The notes under the pieces were generated by a model. It was not told where the DNA came from and made no database searches. It saw only the letters and a program-made list of their open reading frames with translations. A DNA stretch of 64,000 nucleotides from Mangrovimonas cancribranchiae. Lineage in GTDB: Bacteria > Bacteroidota > Bacteroidia > Flavobacteriales > Flavobacteriaceae. The stretch covers positions 1,170,001 through 1,234,000 of the forward strand of contig NZ_CP136925.1 in the NCBI RefSeq assembly GCF_037126245.1, given 5' to 3'. Positions within the stretch are counted from its first letter, which is position 1; each line of letters starts with the position of its first letter. This document shows positions 1 to 8,960 of this stretch, piece by piece. The position numbers and the translations under genes were made by a program.

Positions 1-1
1 T

Positions 2-373
2 GCTTGGTATTCATTCTATACGCCCGAAAACAACATCGAATGGATTTCTTATACGAGTATGGATGAAACAATCCAAATTAACTCCAATAAACCAATCCTT
101 CTTTTCTTTACAGGAAAATGGTGTTCACCTTGTAGAATAATGAAACGTGAAGTTTTTACAGATAAAAGGGTAGAACGGACTATAAATGAATATTTTGATG
201 CAGTACTAGTAGATGTAGACAATCCAGATTCGCAATCTCTAGTAAAACGATTTAAGGTGATTGCGACACCAACCATTGTTATATTAGATTCAAAAGGTGA
301 GTTATTAGTATCTATGGAAGGTAAAATAAGTAAGACTGATTTTCTTGAATTACTTCAAAAAAATAAACCTTAG
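2..373 (+). CDS. Thioredoxin-fold protein, C-terminal part (5' end outside window)
   Basis: The reading frame is open from base 2 with no start codon forced inside the window, so this is probably the end of a longer gene; the ATG at base 59 is a possible internal start. The protein has a thioredoxin fold: a hydrophobic strand (ILLFF), the redox motif WCSPC at about residues 22-26 counted from that ATG, and the cis-proline loop ATPT. It ends 16-18 residues after the last predicted strand, as is usual for thioredoxins. It would act as a thiol-disulfide oxidoreductase or as the redox domain of a larger envelope protein. Whether it carries a signal peptide or another domain cannot be seen. A hydrolase remnant follows after 37 bases. 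Confidence 0.8.
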   Translation, partial: AWYSFYTPENNIEWISYTSMDETIQINSNKPILLFFTGKWCSPCRIMKREVFTDKRVERTINEYFDAVLVDVDNPDSQSLVKRFKVIATPTIVILDSKGELLVSMEGKISKTDFLELLQKNKP

Positions 374-398
374 ACACATTTTTAAGTTATAGCATAAA

Positions 399-977
399 AA
401 GCTAGTTTTAATGGCTGCCCCAGCAGTACCTTTGATAGAGGTGGTTTTGTATCAAGTCAGGCAAGAATATACGCAGAGTGATATTTCCAAATCATTAATA
501 GAAGCAAATGTATCTGCACACAACAGATTAATGAGAGCCATTGAAGACGATAAGAATATAGACGAAGCATACAATCTATTTAGAAAAACAACCGAATCTA
601 TTTTATATAAAATGAGTTCAGAAAGCGTAGTGGACTCACTACAAATACAGCAAAATGCTAGAAGTAAAGCCAATGAATTTAAAATAATTTATGCGTTACC
701 GTCATTAACCTCTTATTTATATTATAATCCTTCCAAAGATTTAGAAAAATTAAAAGTCGCAGTATTGAGTCTCTTTGGCGGTTTGGATTTTCAAGTTCCT
801 ATTCATCAAAATAAAGATAGAATGGAAAATGCACTTCTTAAATCGGGAACACCTTATAAATTTATAACCTTAGATAAGGCTAATCATTATTTTCAAAAGA
901 CTAAAACAGGATTAAAAGAAGAGTATTCCTCATTAGAAAATAAATTTGTTGATGGTTTTTTAGAAGGTAATATCTAA
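399..977 (+). pseudogene. Remnant of alpha/beta hydrolase (C-terminal half only)
   Basis: The frame 399-977, with a nominal ATG at 411, encodes the second half of a secreted Bacteroidota alpha/beta hydrolase of the EstA/prolyl-oligopeptidase-like type. Homology appears to begin abruptly at the beta-strand LVLMAAPAVP, which in intact members follows the G-H-S-E-G-G nucleophile elbow. The catalytic Asp loop (GGLDFQVP) and catalytic His (KANHYFQ) are present, but the nucleophile serine, oxyanion strand and signal peptide are absent. An in-frame TAG lies at 390-392. The 5' half has therefore probably been deleted, bringing the fragment next to the thioredoxin gene. The alternative, a functional small protein starting at 411, is unlikely. 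The assignment is from motif order, not a search. Confidence 0.75.
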
Positions 978-1003
978 TTGGGTAATTAATACAAGTTAAT
1001 AAT

Positions 1004-2434
1004 TTATTTATCTAAGGTGTTTAAAATTTGTGCCAATTTAGCCTTCGTGGAGAGAACTTTGTTAGAGATGGTAATATATTTTAATTCAGCTTCAATAAGT
1101 TTTGCTTCACGGTAATTTATAAGAAACAAAGAGCCTTCTCCTAATTCAAATTTTTTTTCTTCGGCTACCATAAGTTTTTTATAATCACTTACTAAGTTTT
1201 TGGCAATTTGCTGTTGTGTATTGTACGATGCAATTTCTTGTTGTATGGCATTAATTTTATTACGTAAACTTACTTTGCTTTCCGATAGACTAAAATCGAT
1301 ATCTTGTAATTGTAGTTTTGCTAATTTTAAATCGGCACGTTCTTTACGTAAAAATATGGGCATACTAATGTTTAGCCCTGTTTTATAGTTATGAGTATTT
1401 AATGAATTTAGATTGTCGTAATCACTAGTAAGAAAATTATATTGTAAGTCTATTTTGGGTAATAGGTTGTTCGTTTTTAGGCGCTTTTCTAATACCAATT
1501 GTTCCTTTTTTAAAGCTAGAGATTGAATTTTTGGGTGATTCTCTAAAATATCATTATTTACTTCTAAAATACTACTATTTAGTATGCTATCTACTATTAA
1601 TGGTGAGTTTGTATCTGGAATCAAGCTGTAATCAAGTTCAATAGGTGTGTTATCTTTTAACCATAAAAAATTAGAAAGTTCTAATTGCGACTTAATGTAT
1701 TTAACTCGCGACTTTTCTTTGTCTAAAGCTCTGTTTTTTAAGTTTATACTCGCTTCTAGAGTGTCTACCGCTGGTTTATCGCCTGCTTCAAAGCTAGCAA
1801 TAACATTATTTAAGCGTATGTTAGCGTTTTTTTGGTAGTCGATATAAACGTGGTATTCTTGATAATGTTTTAACCAATTAAAATAAGCTTCAACAGCATT
1901 ATAAAGAACTTCGTTAACAGCAATACTTTGCTTGTTAAGGCTAATATTTTTGTATAACTTGGCTTGCTTTAAAGTTGTCATGCGTTTATTGGCTAAAAGG
2001 CCTTTTGCAAGCGACACAGAAACACCTGCGCTGTATAAGCCATCTTGAGGCACATTAGATTCCGGGTTTAAATAATAGCCTTCGTTATCCTCGTAATTAG
2101 CCTTAAGTTCAATACCGTACCAAGTTGGAATTTTAAAAGCAGCATTTAGCTTATCGTAATATTCGGTTCCTTTAAACGCCTTTTTGTTATAATCAACTTC
2201 TATTTTAGGGTCGAAAGCTCCACGCGATTTTAATAATTTTATTTCACCTTCAGTAGCTATTAATTGTGCCTGTTTTACAATAGGGTGGTATTGTTTAACA
2301 TAACCTAAATATTCTTCTAAAGTAAAAATACTATCAGTTGTTGTTTGCGCTTGAATGCTAAAAATAGGCAGTAACAAACATACAAGTAGTTTAATCGTGA
2401 AGAATTTGATTGTCAGTTTATTTTTTAAAGTCAT
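1004..2434 (-). CDS. TolC-family outer-membrane efflux protein
   Basis: This 476-residue protein has an N-terminal signal peptide ending near IFSIQA. Two long alpha-helical repeats follow, rich in Leu, Lys and Gln, as in the OEP domain that forms the trimeric outer-membrane channel and periplasmic tunnel. It is the last gene of a minus-strand operon, 19 bases after the HlyD-family adaptor, which in turn follows an ABC exporter. The three therefore probably form one tripartite export system spanning both membranes. The length is normal for the family. The substrate is not revealed by the sequence. It converges on the hydrolase remnant, with 26 bases between the stop codons and no clear terminator hairpin. 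Confidence 0.9.
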   Translation of the reverse strand: MTLKNKLTIKFFTIKLLVCLLLPIFSIQAQTTTDSIFTLEEYLGYVKQYHPIVKQAQLIATEGEIKLLKSRGAFDPKIEVDYNKKAFKGTEYYDKLNAAFKIPTWYGIELKANYEDNEGYYLNPESNVPQDGLYSAGVSVSLAKGLLANKRMTTLKQAKLYKNISLNKQSIAVNEVLYNAVEAYFNWLKHYQEYHVYIDYQKNANIRLNNVIASFEAGDKPAVDTLEASINLKNRALDKEKSRVKYIKSQLELSNFLWLKDNTPIELDYSLIPDTNSPLIVDSILNSSILEVNNDILENHPKIQSLALKKEQLVLEKRLKTNNLLPKIDLQYNFLTSDYDNLNSLNTHNYKTGLNISMPIFLRKERADLKLAKLQLQDIDFSLSESKVSLRNKINAIQQEIASYNTQQQIAKNLVSDYKKLMVAEEKKFELGEGSLFLINYREAKLIEAELKYITISNKVLSTKAKLAQILNTLDK

Positions 2435-2453
2435 GTCTTAAAATTAAATACGA

Positions 2454-3818
2454 CTATTGTTTTTTAGTGTTTTTTTTCTTTGAAGTATGTGGCTTTTTTG
2501 GCGTATAAAAGTTAGGAGGGAAGCTATTAATTTGCCTCCATAATTCAAACCAAATAGGGACATCTTCTAAAAGCGCAATAGTTTTTGCTCCAGAGCCTAC
2601 TCGTAAGGCCTCAGGCCATGCTTCGTAATCGGGATCTCTTGTAATAAGAACACGATACATGCCATTATTGCTAGCAAAATTTTCAATAGCAACAATTTCG
2701 GCGCCATAAGTTCCATAAGACACATTAGGCCAACCACTAAATACAATAGCTGGCCAACCTTCAAATTCTACTTGAACGTGTTCTCCTATATGTAGTAAAG
2801 GTAAATCAATAGGTCTTACCCACATTTCAACAGCCAACTCATAGTTAGAAGGCATAATACCTACTAAAGGCTCACCTTCTTTAAAGGTTTCACCAATACC
2901 TGATTTTATAGCTTTATTTATATAGCCATCTTGTGGTGCTGTAATGTATTGTAAACTATTACGCTTTACGTAATTAGCTAAACTATTTTCTAATTTAGAT
3001 ACTTGTGCTTCGGTATCTAAGGCGCTAGATTGTGCGGTGTATAAATCGCTTTGTGCTTTAGATAATTTGTCGCCATACGTTGCTTTTATGGTTGAAATAT
3101 TTAAGTTAGAGTTTATTACTTCATTTTTAGCTGATAACCATTTGTTTTCTTGCGATATGAGTTTGGCTTCTGCCTCTTGAAGTTTGTTTCTGTACTCTTC
3201 AACATCTTTAACAGCTTTTAAACCTTGCTCTTGAAGCGAGACAGTACGTTCAAATTGTGTTTTGGCAATGGCAGCTTTTGTTTTTGCGGCTTCCAAATCA
3301 ATACTGTCAGATTCTACTTTTAACTGAGATTGTAAGTATTTGTTTCTTGCTTGCTCTAGTTTTAATTGACGTTCTTGTTGTAATGAAGCATATTGATTTT
3401 TTAGAGCTTCAACCTTGGATTGGTAGGCCTGTACAGAAGCAGATTTTGCTTTTATTTGATCGCCTGTACGTTTGGTAAGTTGATCGTCAAAATAATCACT
3501 TTTTATTTCTGAAATTTTCAATATTGTATCGCCTTGTTTTACAAAATCACCTTCTTGCACAAACCAGGCATCAATTCTTCCAGGAATTGGAGATTGTAAT
3601 GTTTGTGGACGTTGATCTGGCTTTAATGTAGTAACTAAACCTTTACTTGTAACGTTTTGTGTCCATGGTAAAAATAAAATGATAATAACCAATATGGAAC
3701 TAATTAGTAAGACACGTTTAAATAATTTATGATGATTAGTATGTAGGGTTGCTCGCCCTGATTTAAATTGTTTTAAATCAAGATATTTTGAAACATTATT
3801 ATTAGATATATTTAGCAT
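2454..3818 (-). CDS. HlyD-family membrane fusion (periplasmic adaptor) protein
   Basis: This 454-residue protein has one transmembrane segment at about residues 34-52 after a cytoplasmic N-terminus, the topology of type I secretion adaptors. A half lipoyl domain follows (SPIPGRIDAWFVQEGDFVKQ), then a long coiled coil of roughly 200 residues rich in Gln, Ala and Lys. The second lipoyl half (ITAPQDGYINKAIKSGIGE) and a beta-barrel domain come next. A Lys-rich tail ends the protein. It would connect the inner-membrane exporter encoded 5 bases upstream to the TolC protein encoded downstream. The family also serves drug efflux, so the cargo could be a small molecule or a peptide. Confidence 0.9.
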   Translation of the reverse strand: MLNISNNNVSKYLDLKQFKSGRATLHTNHHKLFKRVLLISSILVIIILFLPWTQNVTSKGLVTTLKPDQRPQTLQSPIPGRIDAWFVQEGDFVKQGDTILKISEIKSDYFDDQLTKRTGDQIKAKSASVQAYQSKVEALKNQYASLQQERQLKLEQARNKYLQSQLKVESDSIDLEAAKTKAAIAKTQFERTVSLQEQGLKAVKDVEEYRNKLQEAEAKLISQENKWLSAKNEVINSNLNISTIKATYGDKLSKAQSDLYTAQSSALDTEAQVSKLENSLANYVKRNSLQYITAPQDGYINKAIKSGIGETFKEGEPLVGIMPSNYELAVEMWVRPIDLPLLHIGEHVQVEFEGWPAIVFSGWPNVSYGTYGAEIVAIENFASNNGMYRVLITRDPDYEAWPEALRVGSGAKTIALLEDVPIWFELWRQINSFPPNFYTPKKPHTSKKKNTKKQ

Positions 3819-3823
3819 AGTAT

Positions 3824-5485
3824 TTACGACTTAATAACACGACCTTCTTCTAAGGTAATGTGTTTATTACACATGCGTTTCCAAACATTTAAATTACTAA
3901 CCACCACAACACTCCAAGGGTTTGAAGGATCGCATAGATATTCGAATATTTTTTGAGATTCCTCAATATTAAATTGCTTTAATGGCTCTTCTAAAATGAG
4001 TACTTTAGGTTGTTTTAATATCGCTCTTGCTAGCAGTAATTTGCCAGAAATAAAGTAGGGTATTTGTTGGCCTTCTGGCTTTAATAAGGTGTTTAAACCT
4101 TTTGATTGACGCTTTAAAAAGGAGCTTAAGCCTACTTTTTCAAAAATATCATATATCGCATCATCAGTTATTTCAGGGTTGCCAAACGTAACATTTTCCC
4201 GAATGGTACCTTCAAAAGGAGATTCTTCTGAAAGAATCATACCCAAATGCGATCTATATTTATTAATATGTAAGCTTTCTATAGAGAGGTTATTAATGTA
4301 AACATAGCCATCGGTAGGAGCAATAACGCCTGAAATAAGCTGTAATAAGCTAGATTTTCCAGAGCCACTTTCTCCTTGAATTAAAACCCTATCGGTAGGT
4401 TTAATAGTAAACGAAATATTTTCTAATATGGGTTGTTTACGATTGGCTACTTCATAACCAGCACCTTTAAGTTCTATAGTAAATGGCGTGTTGTTTGATA
4501 GTTTTTCGCCATACTGGTTTTCAACAGGTTTGTCTATTATTTCTCCTAGTTTTTCAATGGCAGTTAGTACGTCGTAAAAAGATTCTAAACTTAAAATAAG
4601 TTTTTCAACAGAGTTGATAGTTAGTAAAATAATTATTTCAGCAGCTACAAACTGACCAATATTCATTTGTTGTTCAAGAACTAAATACCCACCAACTAAT
4701 AATAATCCTGCAGTAACGATAGATTTAAAACCTATCATTTGTTTAAATTGAAGAATTAAGATTTTAAAGTGCTTTTCACGAGAATTAACATAATCGTAAG
4801 CCAAATCATCAGTTTTATTCATGGCTAAACTGGTTTTCCCCGATAATTTAAAGCTAATAACTGTTCGGGCAACTTCCTCTAGCCAATGTGCCATTTTGTA
4901 TTTGTATTTAGATTCGTCCAAACTGGTATCTAATCCTTTTTTGGCAGTATATTTAAAAACAACAAAAATTAAGCCTAGTAGCAATAAGCCAAAAGCAATA
5001 AAAAAAGGATGGTAAAACGATAAGAGAATAAGTGCAAAAACAATTTGTAATACAGCAGATGGAATATCTATAAGTATTTTTGATAATCCTTTTTGAATAC
5101 TTAAGGTATCGAAAAACCGATTGGCTAATTCGGGTAAGTAATAATTTCGCAACTCACTCATTTTAATTTTAGGAATTCGGTAAGCCAAATCAAAAGAAGC
5201 TCTTGTGAAAATTCGTTGTTGAATGCTTTCTATAATTCGAATTTGAATAAGCTTTAAAACCCCAGTAAACATTACGCCACCTGTAACAAGTACGACTAAA
5301 ACAATCCAAGAAGTTGACGTTTGCCCACCTTGTAATAAGGTTATAATGGCTTGTATACCTAAAGGTAGCGTTAGGGCTAAAATACCTTCGAAAATAGCAA
5401 AATAAGCCACCCTAAAAATATCTTTCTTTTCAAGCTGTAAAAGTCCAAGAAACCGTTTCCATGGAGTTAAGGGGTTATTGGTCAT
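3824..5485 (-). CDS. ABC exporter (fused TMD-NBD) with degenerate ATPase motifs
   Basis: This 553-residue protein has an N-terminal ABC transporter type 1 membrane domain (about 1-310) and a C-terminal nucleotide-binding domain (about 335-550). Walker A is intact (GESGSGKS, 371-378). Other motifs are unusual. The Q-loop position reads ILSEESPF with no Gln. The LSGGQ signature region reads QIPYFISGK and is not recognisable. Walker B is LILEEP, with Glu in place of Asp but the catalytic Glu kept. The D-loop is lost, and the H-loop His is Asn (SNLN, near 531). Such sites suggest slow hydrolysis, or pairing with another ATPase. The gene overlaps the tetR stop by 11 bases and is 5 bases from the HlyD adaptor, so it belongs to this export operon. 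Confidence 0.88.
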   Translation of the reverse strand: MTNNPLTPWKRFLGLLQLEKKDIFRVAYFAIFEGILALTLPLGIQAIITLLQGGQTSTSWIVLVVLVTGGVMFTGVLKLIQIRIIESIQQRIFTRASFDLAYRIPKIKMSELRNYYLPELANRFFDTLSIQKGLSKILIDIPSAVLQIVFALILLSFYHPFFIAFGLLLLGLIFVVFKYTAKKGLDTSLDESKYKYKMAHWLEEVARTVISFKLSGKTSLAMNKTDDLAYDYVNSREKHFKILILQFKQMIGFKSIVTAGLLLVGGYLVLEQQMNIGQFVAAEIIILLTINSVEKLILSLESFYDVLTAIEKLGEIIDKPVENQYGEKLSNNTPFTIELKGAGYEVANRKQPILENISFTIKPTDRVLIQGESGSGKSSLLQLISGVIAPTDGYVYINNLSIESLHINKYRSHLGMILSEESPFEGTIRENVTFGNPEITDDAIYDIFEKVGLSSFLKRQSKGLNTLLKPEGQQIPYFISGKLLLARAILKQPKVLILEEPLKQFNIEESQKIFEYLCDPSNPWSVVVVSNLNVWKRMCNKHITLEEGRVIKS

Positions 5486-6155
5486 ATTTTAAGGTGTTTA
5501 GTGTTAAATTGGTATAAAACTCTGTAACAGTATTTTTTTTGTTACAATTGGTAATAGTTTTAAAGTGCTCCTGAAAAAAATACTGGTTTAAAGCGCCATT
5601 AATAACAGTGTTAGCTAAACTTAAAGGGTACTTGTAGGTGTTGTTATATTCTAATATAATATCTGAAAAACGTTTTACAACTCGTTTAAAAGGGGTGAAA
5701 AGCCCTTCTTTATTTTCATTATCAACATCGTTTGTTAAATAGGCCTTTGCACTTTCATTTATAATAATTTTATTTAAAACTATTTCGTTAATATGCTCAA
5801 AGTTAACATCTTCTTTTGTGGTTCGCGTTATTATTTGAACACACTTTTTTAATTTTTCTTCTACATTTTTTAACGCAAATGTTTCTATAACAAGTTGATA
5901 TTCAATCCACACCCAATACCAAGAGTTAAGATACATAAGTAAGTGATGTTTGCTTTCAAAATACCTGTAAATCGAACTCTCGTTAGAGTTAATAGCTTGA
6001 CCTAACTTTTTAAATGTAAACTGTTCAAAACCCAAATCGCTAATTAATAAGATGCTGTGTTTTATAATGCGTTTCCCTAAGTTCGATGATTCTGGATCTT
6101 TAATAAAAATTCCTTTAGGAACTTCAATTTTAAAGTTTTTAAGTAGATTATCCAT
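5475..6155 (-). CDS. TetR-family transcriptional regulator of the export operon
   Basis: This 226-residue protein carries a TetR-type helix-turn-helix at about residues 47-68 (FTFKKLGQAINSNESSIYRY) near the N-terminus and an all-helical ligand and dimer domain after it, with many aromatic residues. It is the first gene of the minus-strand operon and overlaps the ABC gene by 11 bases, so regulator and pump are made together. A 19-bp perfect palindrome overlapping the probable -7 box lies 26 bases upstream of its ATG, which fits autorepression relieved by a ligand. The inducer is unknown. Confidence 0.88.
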   Translation of the reverse strand: MDNLLKNFKIEVPKGIFIKDPESSNLGKRIIKHSILLISDLGFEQFTFKKLGQAINSNESSIYRYFESKHHLLMYLNSWYWVWIEYQLVIETFALKNVEEKLKKCVQIITRTTKEDVNFEHINEIVLNKIIINESAKAYLTNDVDNENKEGLFTPFKRVVKRFSDIILEYNNTYKYPLSLANTVINGALNQYFFQEHFKTITNCNKKNTVTEFYTNLTLNTLKYDQ

Positions 6156-6175
6156 TATCTTAAATGTTTTTAATG

Positions 6176-6199
6176 CAAAAATAATAGTATTACTATTAT
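6176..6199 (-). promoter_or_regulatory. Probable TetR operator and overlapping -7 box
   Basis: Bases 6181-6199 read ATAATAGTATTACTATTAT, a perfect 9-1-9 inverted repeat. On the minus strand TATTTTTG (6183-6176) matches the Bacteroidota -7 consensus TAnnTTTG and shares three bases with the palindrome. It lies 20 bases before the tetR ATG, so a bound dimer should block the operon promoter. No clear TTG -33 box is seen at the usual distance. Confidence 0.7.
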
Positions 6200-6286
6200 A
6201 AAAGTGATTTTTAATATTAAATTTTTGTGAAAATTGATAATTCCTTGAAATAAAATAGGTGTGTTAAAAGACGATATATTTTATAG

Positions 6287-6294
6287 TATATTTG
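6287..6294 (+). promoter_or_regulatory. Candidate -7 box for the beta-barrel/PCMD gene pair
   Basis: TATATTTG on the plus strand matches TAnnTTTG and lies 104 bases before the ATG at 6399, leaving a long leader. The -33 region has no convincing TTG. It is the best promoter match in the gap between the divergent tetR operon and the barrel gene. Confidence 0.4.
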
Positions 6295-6398
6295 TAATTA
6301 CTCCCCTCTTTTACATCATAATTTTTTTATTATGAAGGGTGAATAAAAGGTGTTTGTGGCTTAATAGCGGGATCTTAAAAAATTAAAAAGAATATTGT

Positions 6399-7103
6399 AT
6401 GAAGAATAAAGACGTCTATTTTTTAGTAATAGTATTGTTTTTAATAAACCTAAATAGTTTTTCGCAAGATCAAGAAAAAGTCATTATATTTTCTAAAGGA
6501 ATGTGGCATACAGGAATTACGCTAAGTATTGATGATTCTGAAGACGAAAACATAGATAATTTACTTTATAATGTTATTGAAAATGAGCGTAATGGGTTTG
6601 AGATAAATATCCTAGGAGGCTATTTTGTTAAAGAAGCCATGTCGGTAGGTGTTCAATATAGTTACTTAAAGCGTGAACGTGATTTAATATATGAATTAGA
6701 TGATAGCGAAGCTAGGCGACAATCGGCGTTATCACGCCATACAGCAACCGCTTTTTTAAGAAACTATTTTCCAATTTCAGCAAATAATCGCTTTAATTTT
6801 TTTAACGAAACCGATTTAAGTTTTGGTTTTGGTAATAGTAATTTTAGGCACACCAAAAGTGACACCGATATTACCAAAACATTTACCGATGAGTATAATG
6901 TCAAATTAGGTGTTAGACCAGGAATTTCAGTTATACTAACCAAAGGCTTTGCTTTTGAAGTGTCGTTAGATTTGTTAGGCTTAACATATTCTAATGAAGA
7001 TGTAACTAAAGATGGTGTAAAAGAAGGTAGTCGATCCGATTTTAATTTCGATTTTGACATTTCATTATTATCCTTAGATTTTGGATTGGCCTATTATTTT
7101 TAA
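6399..7103 (+). CDS. Small outer-membrane beta-barrel protein
   Basis: This 234-residue protein has a signal peptide (residues 1-22, ending SFS before QDQEK). It then shows alternating polar/hydrophobic strands typical of an 8-10-stranded barrel, with Gly- and aromatic-rich turns, and ends in YYF, a usual barrel C-terminal signature. No enzyme motif is visible. It is probably an outer-membrane protein of the OMP_b-brl type. It is followed after 11 bases by a PCMD lipoprotein gene, so the two probably share a transcript and perhaps a surface function. The role is unknown. Confidence 0.75.
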   Translation: MKNKDVYFLVIVLFLINLNSFSQDQEKVIIFSKGMWHTGITLSIDDSEDENIDNLLYNVIENERNGFEINILGGYFVKEAMSVGVQYSYLKRERDLIYELDDSEARRQSALSRHTATAFLRNYFPISANNRFNFFNETDLSFGFGNSNFRHTKSDTDITKTFTDEYNVKLGVRPGISVILTKGFAFEVSLDLLGLTYSNEDVTKDGVKEGSRSDFNFDFDISLLSLDFGLAYYF

Positions 7104-7114
7104 TACTTAAACTT

Positions 7115-8182
7115 ATGAGATTTAAAGTAATAACATTAACCGTTTTCTTAATTACGTTATGTGTTTCCTGTGTTGATGAGGACTATTTTGGAGCAAGTAA
7201 TTATGCTAATATATTAAGTATAGAAATAAGTAGCCAAAGTGGTACACCAATTATAAATACTGAAGAGAAAACAGTTGAAATAAATGTAGCAAATGGCGTA
7301 GATGTAGCGCAGTTAATATTAAATAAGCTAGAAGTATCGCCATTTGCCACAGCAAATATTTCTGAAGGCGATGTTTTAAACTTTAGTAATGGATTTATTC
7401 CTGTTTCTATTACAGCAGAAAGTGGCTCGGTTACAAATTGGGAAATAATAGTTACCGAAATAGGCAGCGAACCACAAATCGATAATTCAAATTTTAACAC
7501 TTGGTACAATCAAGGTGATTATTTAGACCTTGGTCAAGATGATGCTTCCTCATCTTGGGGAACAAGTAATCCAGGGGTTGTATTTGGAGGAATTAGCCCT
7601 AACGTTTTGCAACAGGAAATAACTTCAGGAAATTATGCCGTTAAGTTAATTACAAGATATACATCTTTAGGCGCAGTAGTTAATAAACCTATAGCCGCAG
7701 GCTCTGTTTTTACAGGAGATTTCTTAGAAGATGAGATAACACTAGCCAATCCGCAAGCAGCCGTAAGTATGGGAATACCGTTTACAGCAACACCAACGTC
7801 GTTTACTGTAGATTACCAATATATGCCGGGAGACACAAATATAGATGCTAACCAAAACGAGCTAACGTATCCAGATGTAGGCGATATTTATATTCTTTTA
7901 GAGCGACGAGAAGAAAGCCTAGTAAAACGCGTAGCAACAGCTTGGTATAGAGTAGAGGAGGCAAACAGTAATCTGGAAACTATTTCTGTTGATTTTATTT
8001 ATGGAGAGCTTCCACAAGGAACCCCTTCATATATGCAGCCACAAAATAATGAGATATATGCCCAAGAAAATGAATCGCCAACACACATTAAAGTTGTATT
8101 TTCGTCTAGTGCTTTTGGGGATTATTTTCAAGGTGCAGAAGGAAGTGAGTTAACAATAGATAATTTAGTACTAAACTATTAA
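7115..8182 (+). CDS. PCMD-domain surface lipoprotein
   Basis: This 355-residue lipoprotein has a signal peptide with a lipobox ending at Cys19 (LCVSC). After it comes an Ig-like repeat (about residues 30-130) and then a domain resembling PCMD (putative carbohydrate metabolism domain, PF13201). That domain shows NFNTWYNQ, the strand SFTVDYQYMPG followed by GDIYILLERRE, and a closing FGDYFQGAEGSELTIDNL. PCMD proteins are common in Bacteroidota and often lie near surface glycan systems, but their activity is not established. Here no SusC/D pair or glycoside hydrolase is adjacent. The gene starts 11 bases after the barrel protein gene. Confidence 0.75.
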   Translation: MRFKVITLTVFLITLCVSCVDEDYFGASNYANILSIEISSQSGTPIINTEEKTVEINVANGVDVAQLILNKLEVSPFATANISEGDVLNFSNGFIPVSITAESGSVTNWEIIVTEIGSEPQIDNSNFNTWYNQGDYLDLGQDDASSSWGTSNPGVVFGGISPNVLQQEITSGNYAVKLITRYTSLGAVVNKPIAAGSVFTGDFLEDEITLANPQAAVSMGIPFTATPTSFTVDYQYMPGDTNIDANQNELTYPDVGDIYILLERREESLVKRVATAWYRVEEANSNLETISVDFIYGELPQGTPSYMQPQNNEIYAQENESPTHIKVVFSSSAFGDYFQGAEGSELTIDNLVLNY

Positions 8183-8225
8183 CTTACCTCTTATAATTGA
8201 ATAGAATAACACTAAAAATTATAAA

Positions 8226-8948
8226 ATGAAATTAGATATACTTGCAATTGGCGCGCATCCAGACGATGTAGAGTTAGGCTGTGGAGCTACATTAGCAAAA
8301 GAAATTTCAAAAGGAAAAAAAGTCGGAATTATAGATTTAACTAGAGGTGAATTAGGAACTCGAGGTACTGCCGAAACAAGAGATATCGAGTCGCAAGATG
8401 CGGCAGATATTTTAGGCGTAGTTATGAGAACGAATATGGAGTTTGCCGATGGTTTTTTTGTAAACGATAAGTTGCACCAGCTGGAACTTATAAAAATGAT
8501 TAGAAAATATCAGCCAGATATAGTATTATGCAACGCCATAGACGATAGGCATATTGATCATGGAAAAGGCAGTAAATTGGTTAGCGATGCGTGTTTTTTA
8601 AGTGGTTTATTAAAAATCGATACCAAATGCGAAGAAAGTGAGATGTGGCAAGACCCATGGCGACCTAAACAGGTATATCACTATATTCAATGGAAAAATA
8701 TTGAACCAGATTTTGTGGTTGATGTTACAGGATTTATCGATAAAAAAATGGATGCTGTATTAGCGTATAAAACGCAGTTTTTTAATCCTGATAGTAAAGG
8801 ACCACAAACGCCTATATCCAGTAAAAACTTTACCGATAGTGTTATCTATAGAGCACGCGATTTAGGGCGCTTAATAGGTGTTGAACATGCCGAAGGATTT
8901 ACTGTAGAACGCTATCCTGCAGTTGATAGCATTTTTGATTTAAAATAA
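8226..8948 (+). CDS. bshB1: Bacillithiol biosynthesis deacetylase BshB1
   Basis: This 240-residue LmbE/PIG-L family protein would remove the acetyl group from N-acetylglucosaminyl-malate, the second step of bacillithiol synthesis in the cytoplasm. The Zn-binding motif AHPDDVELG lies at residues 10-18 and a second metal His occurs in DRHIDHGKG near residue 117. The tail FTVERYPAVDSIFDL is typical of the BshB1 branch rather than of mycothiol-type enzymes. bshA and bshC are not in this window, as is common. It stands alone between the PCMD gene and tRNA-His. Confidence 0.93.
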   Translation: MKLDILAIGAHPDDVELGCGATLAKEISKGKKVGIIDLTRGELGTRGTAETRDIESQDAADILGVVMRTNMEFADGFFVNDKLHQLELIKMIRKYQPDIVLCNAIDDRHIDHGKGSKLVSDACFLSGLLKIDTKCEESEMWQDPWRPKQVYHYIQWKNIEPDFVVDVTGFIDKKMDAVLAYKTQFFNPDSKGPQTPISSKNFTDSVIYRARDLGRLIGVEHAEGFTVERYPAVDSIFDLK

Positions 8949-8960
8949 TTTAAAAAAAGG

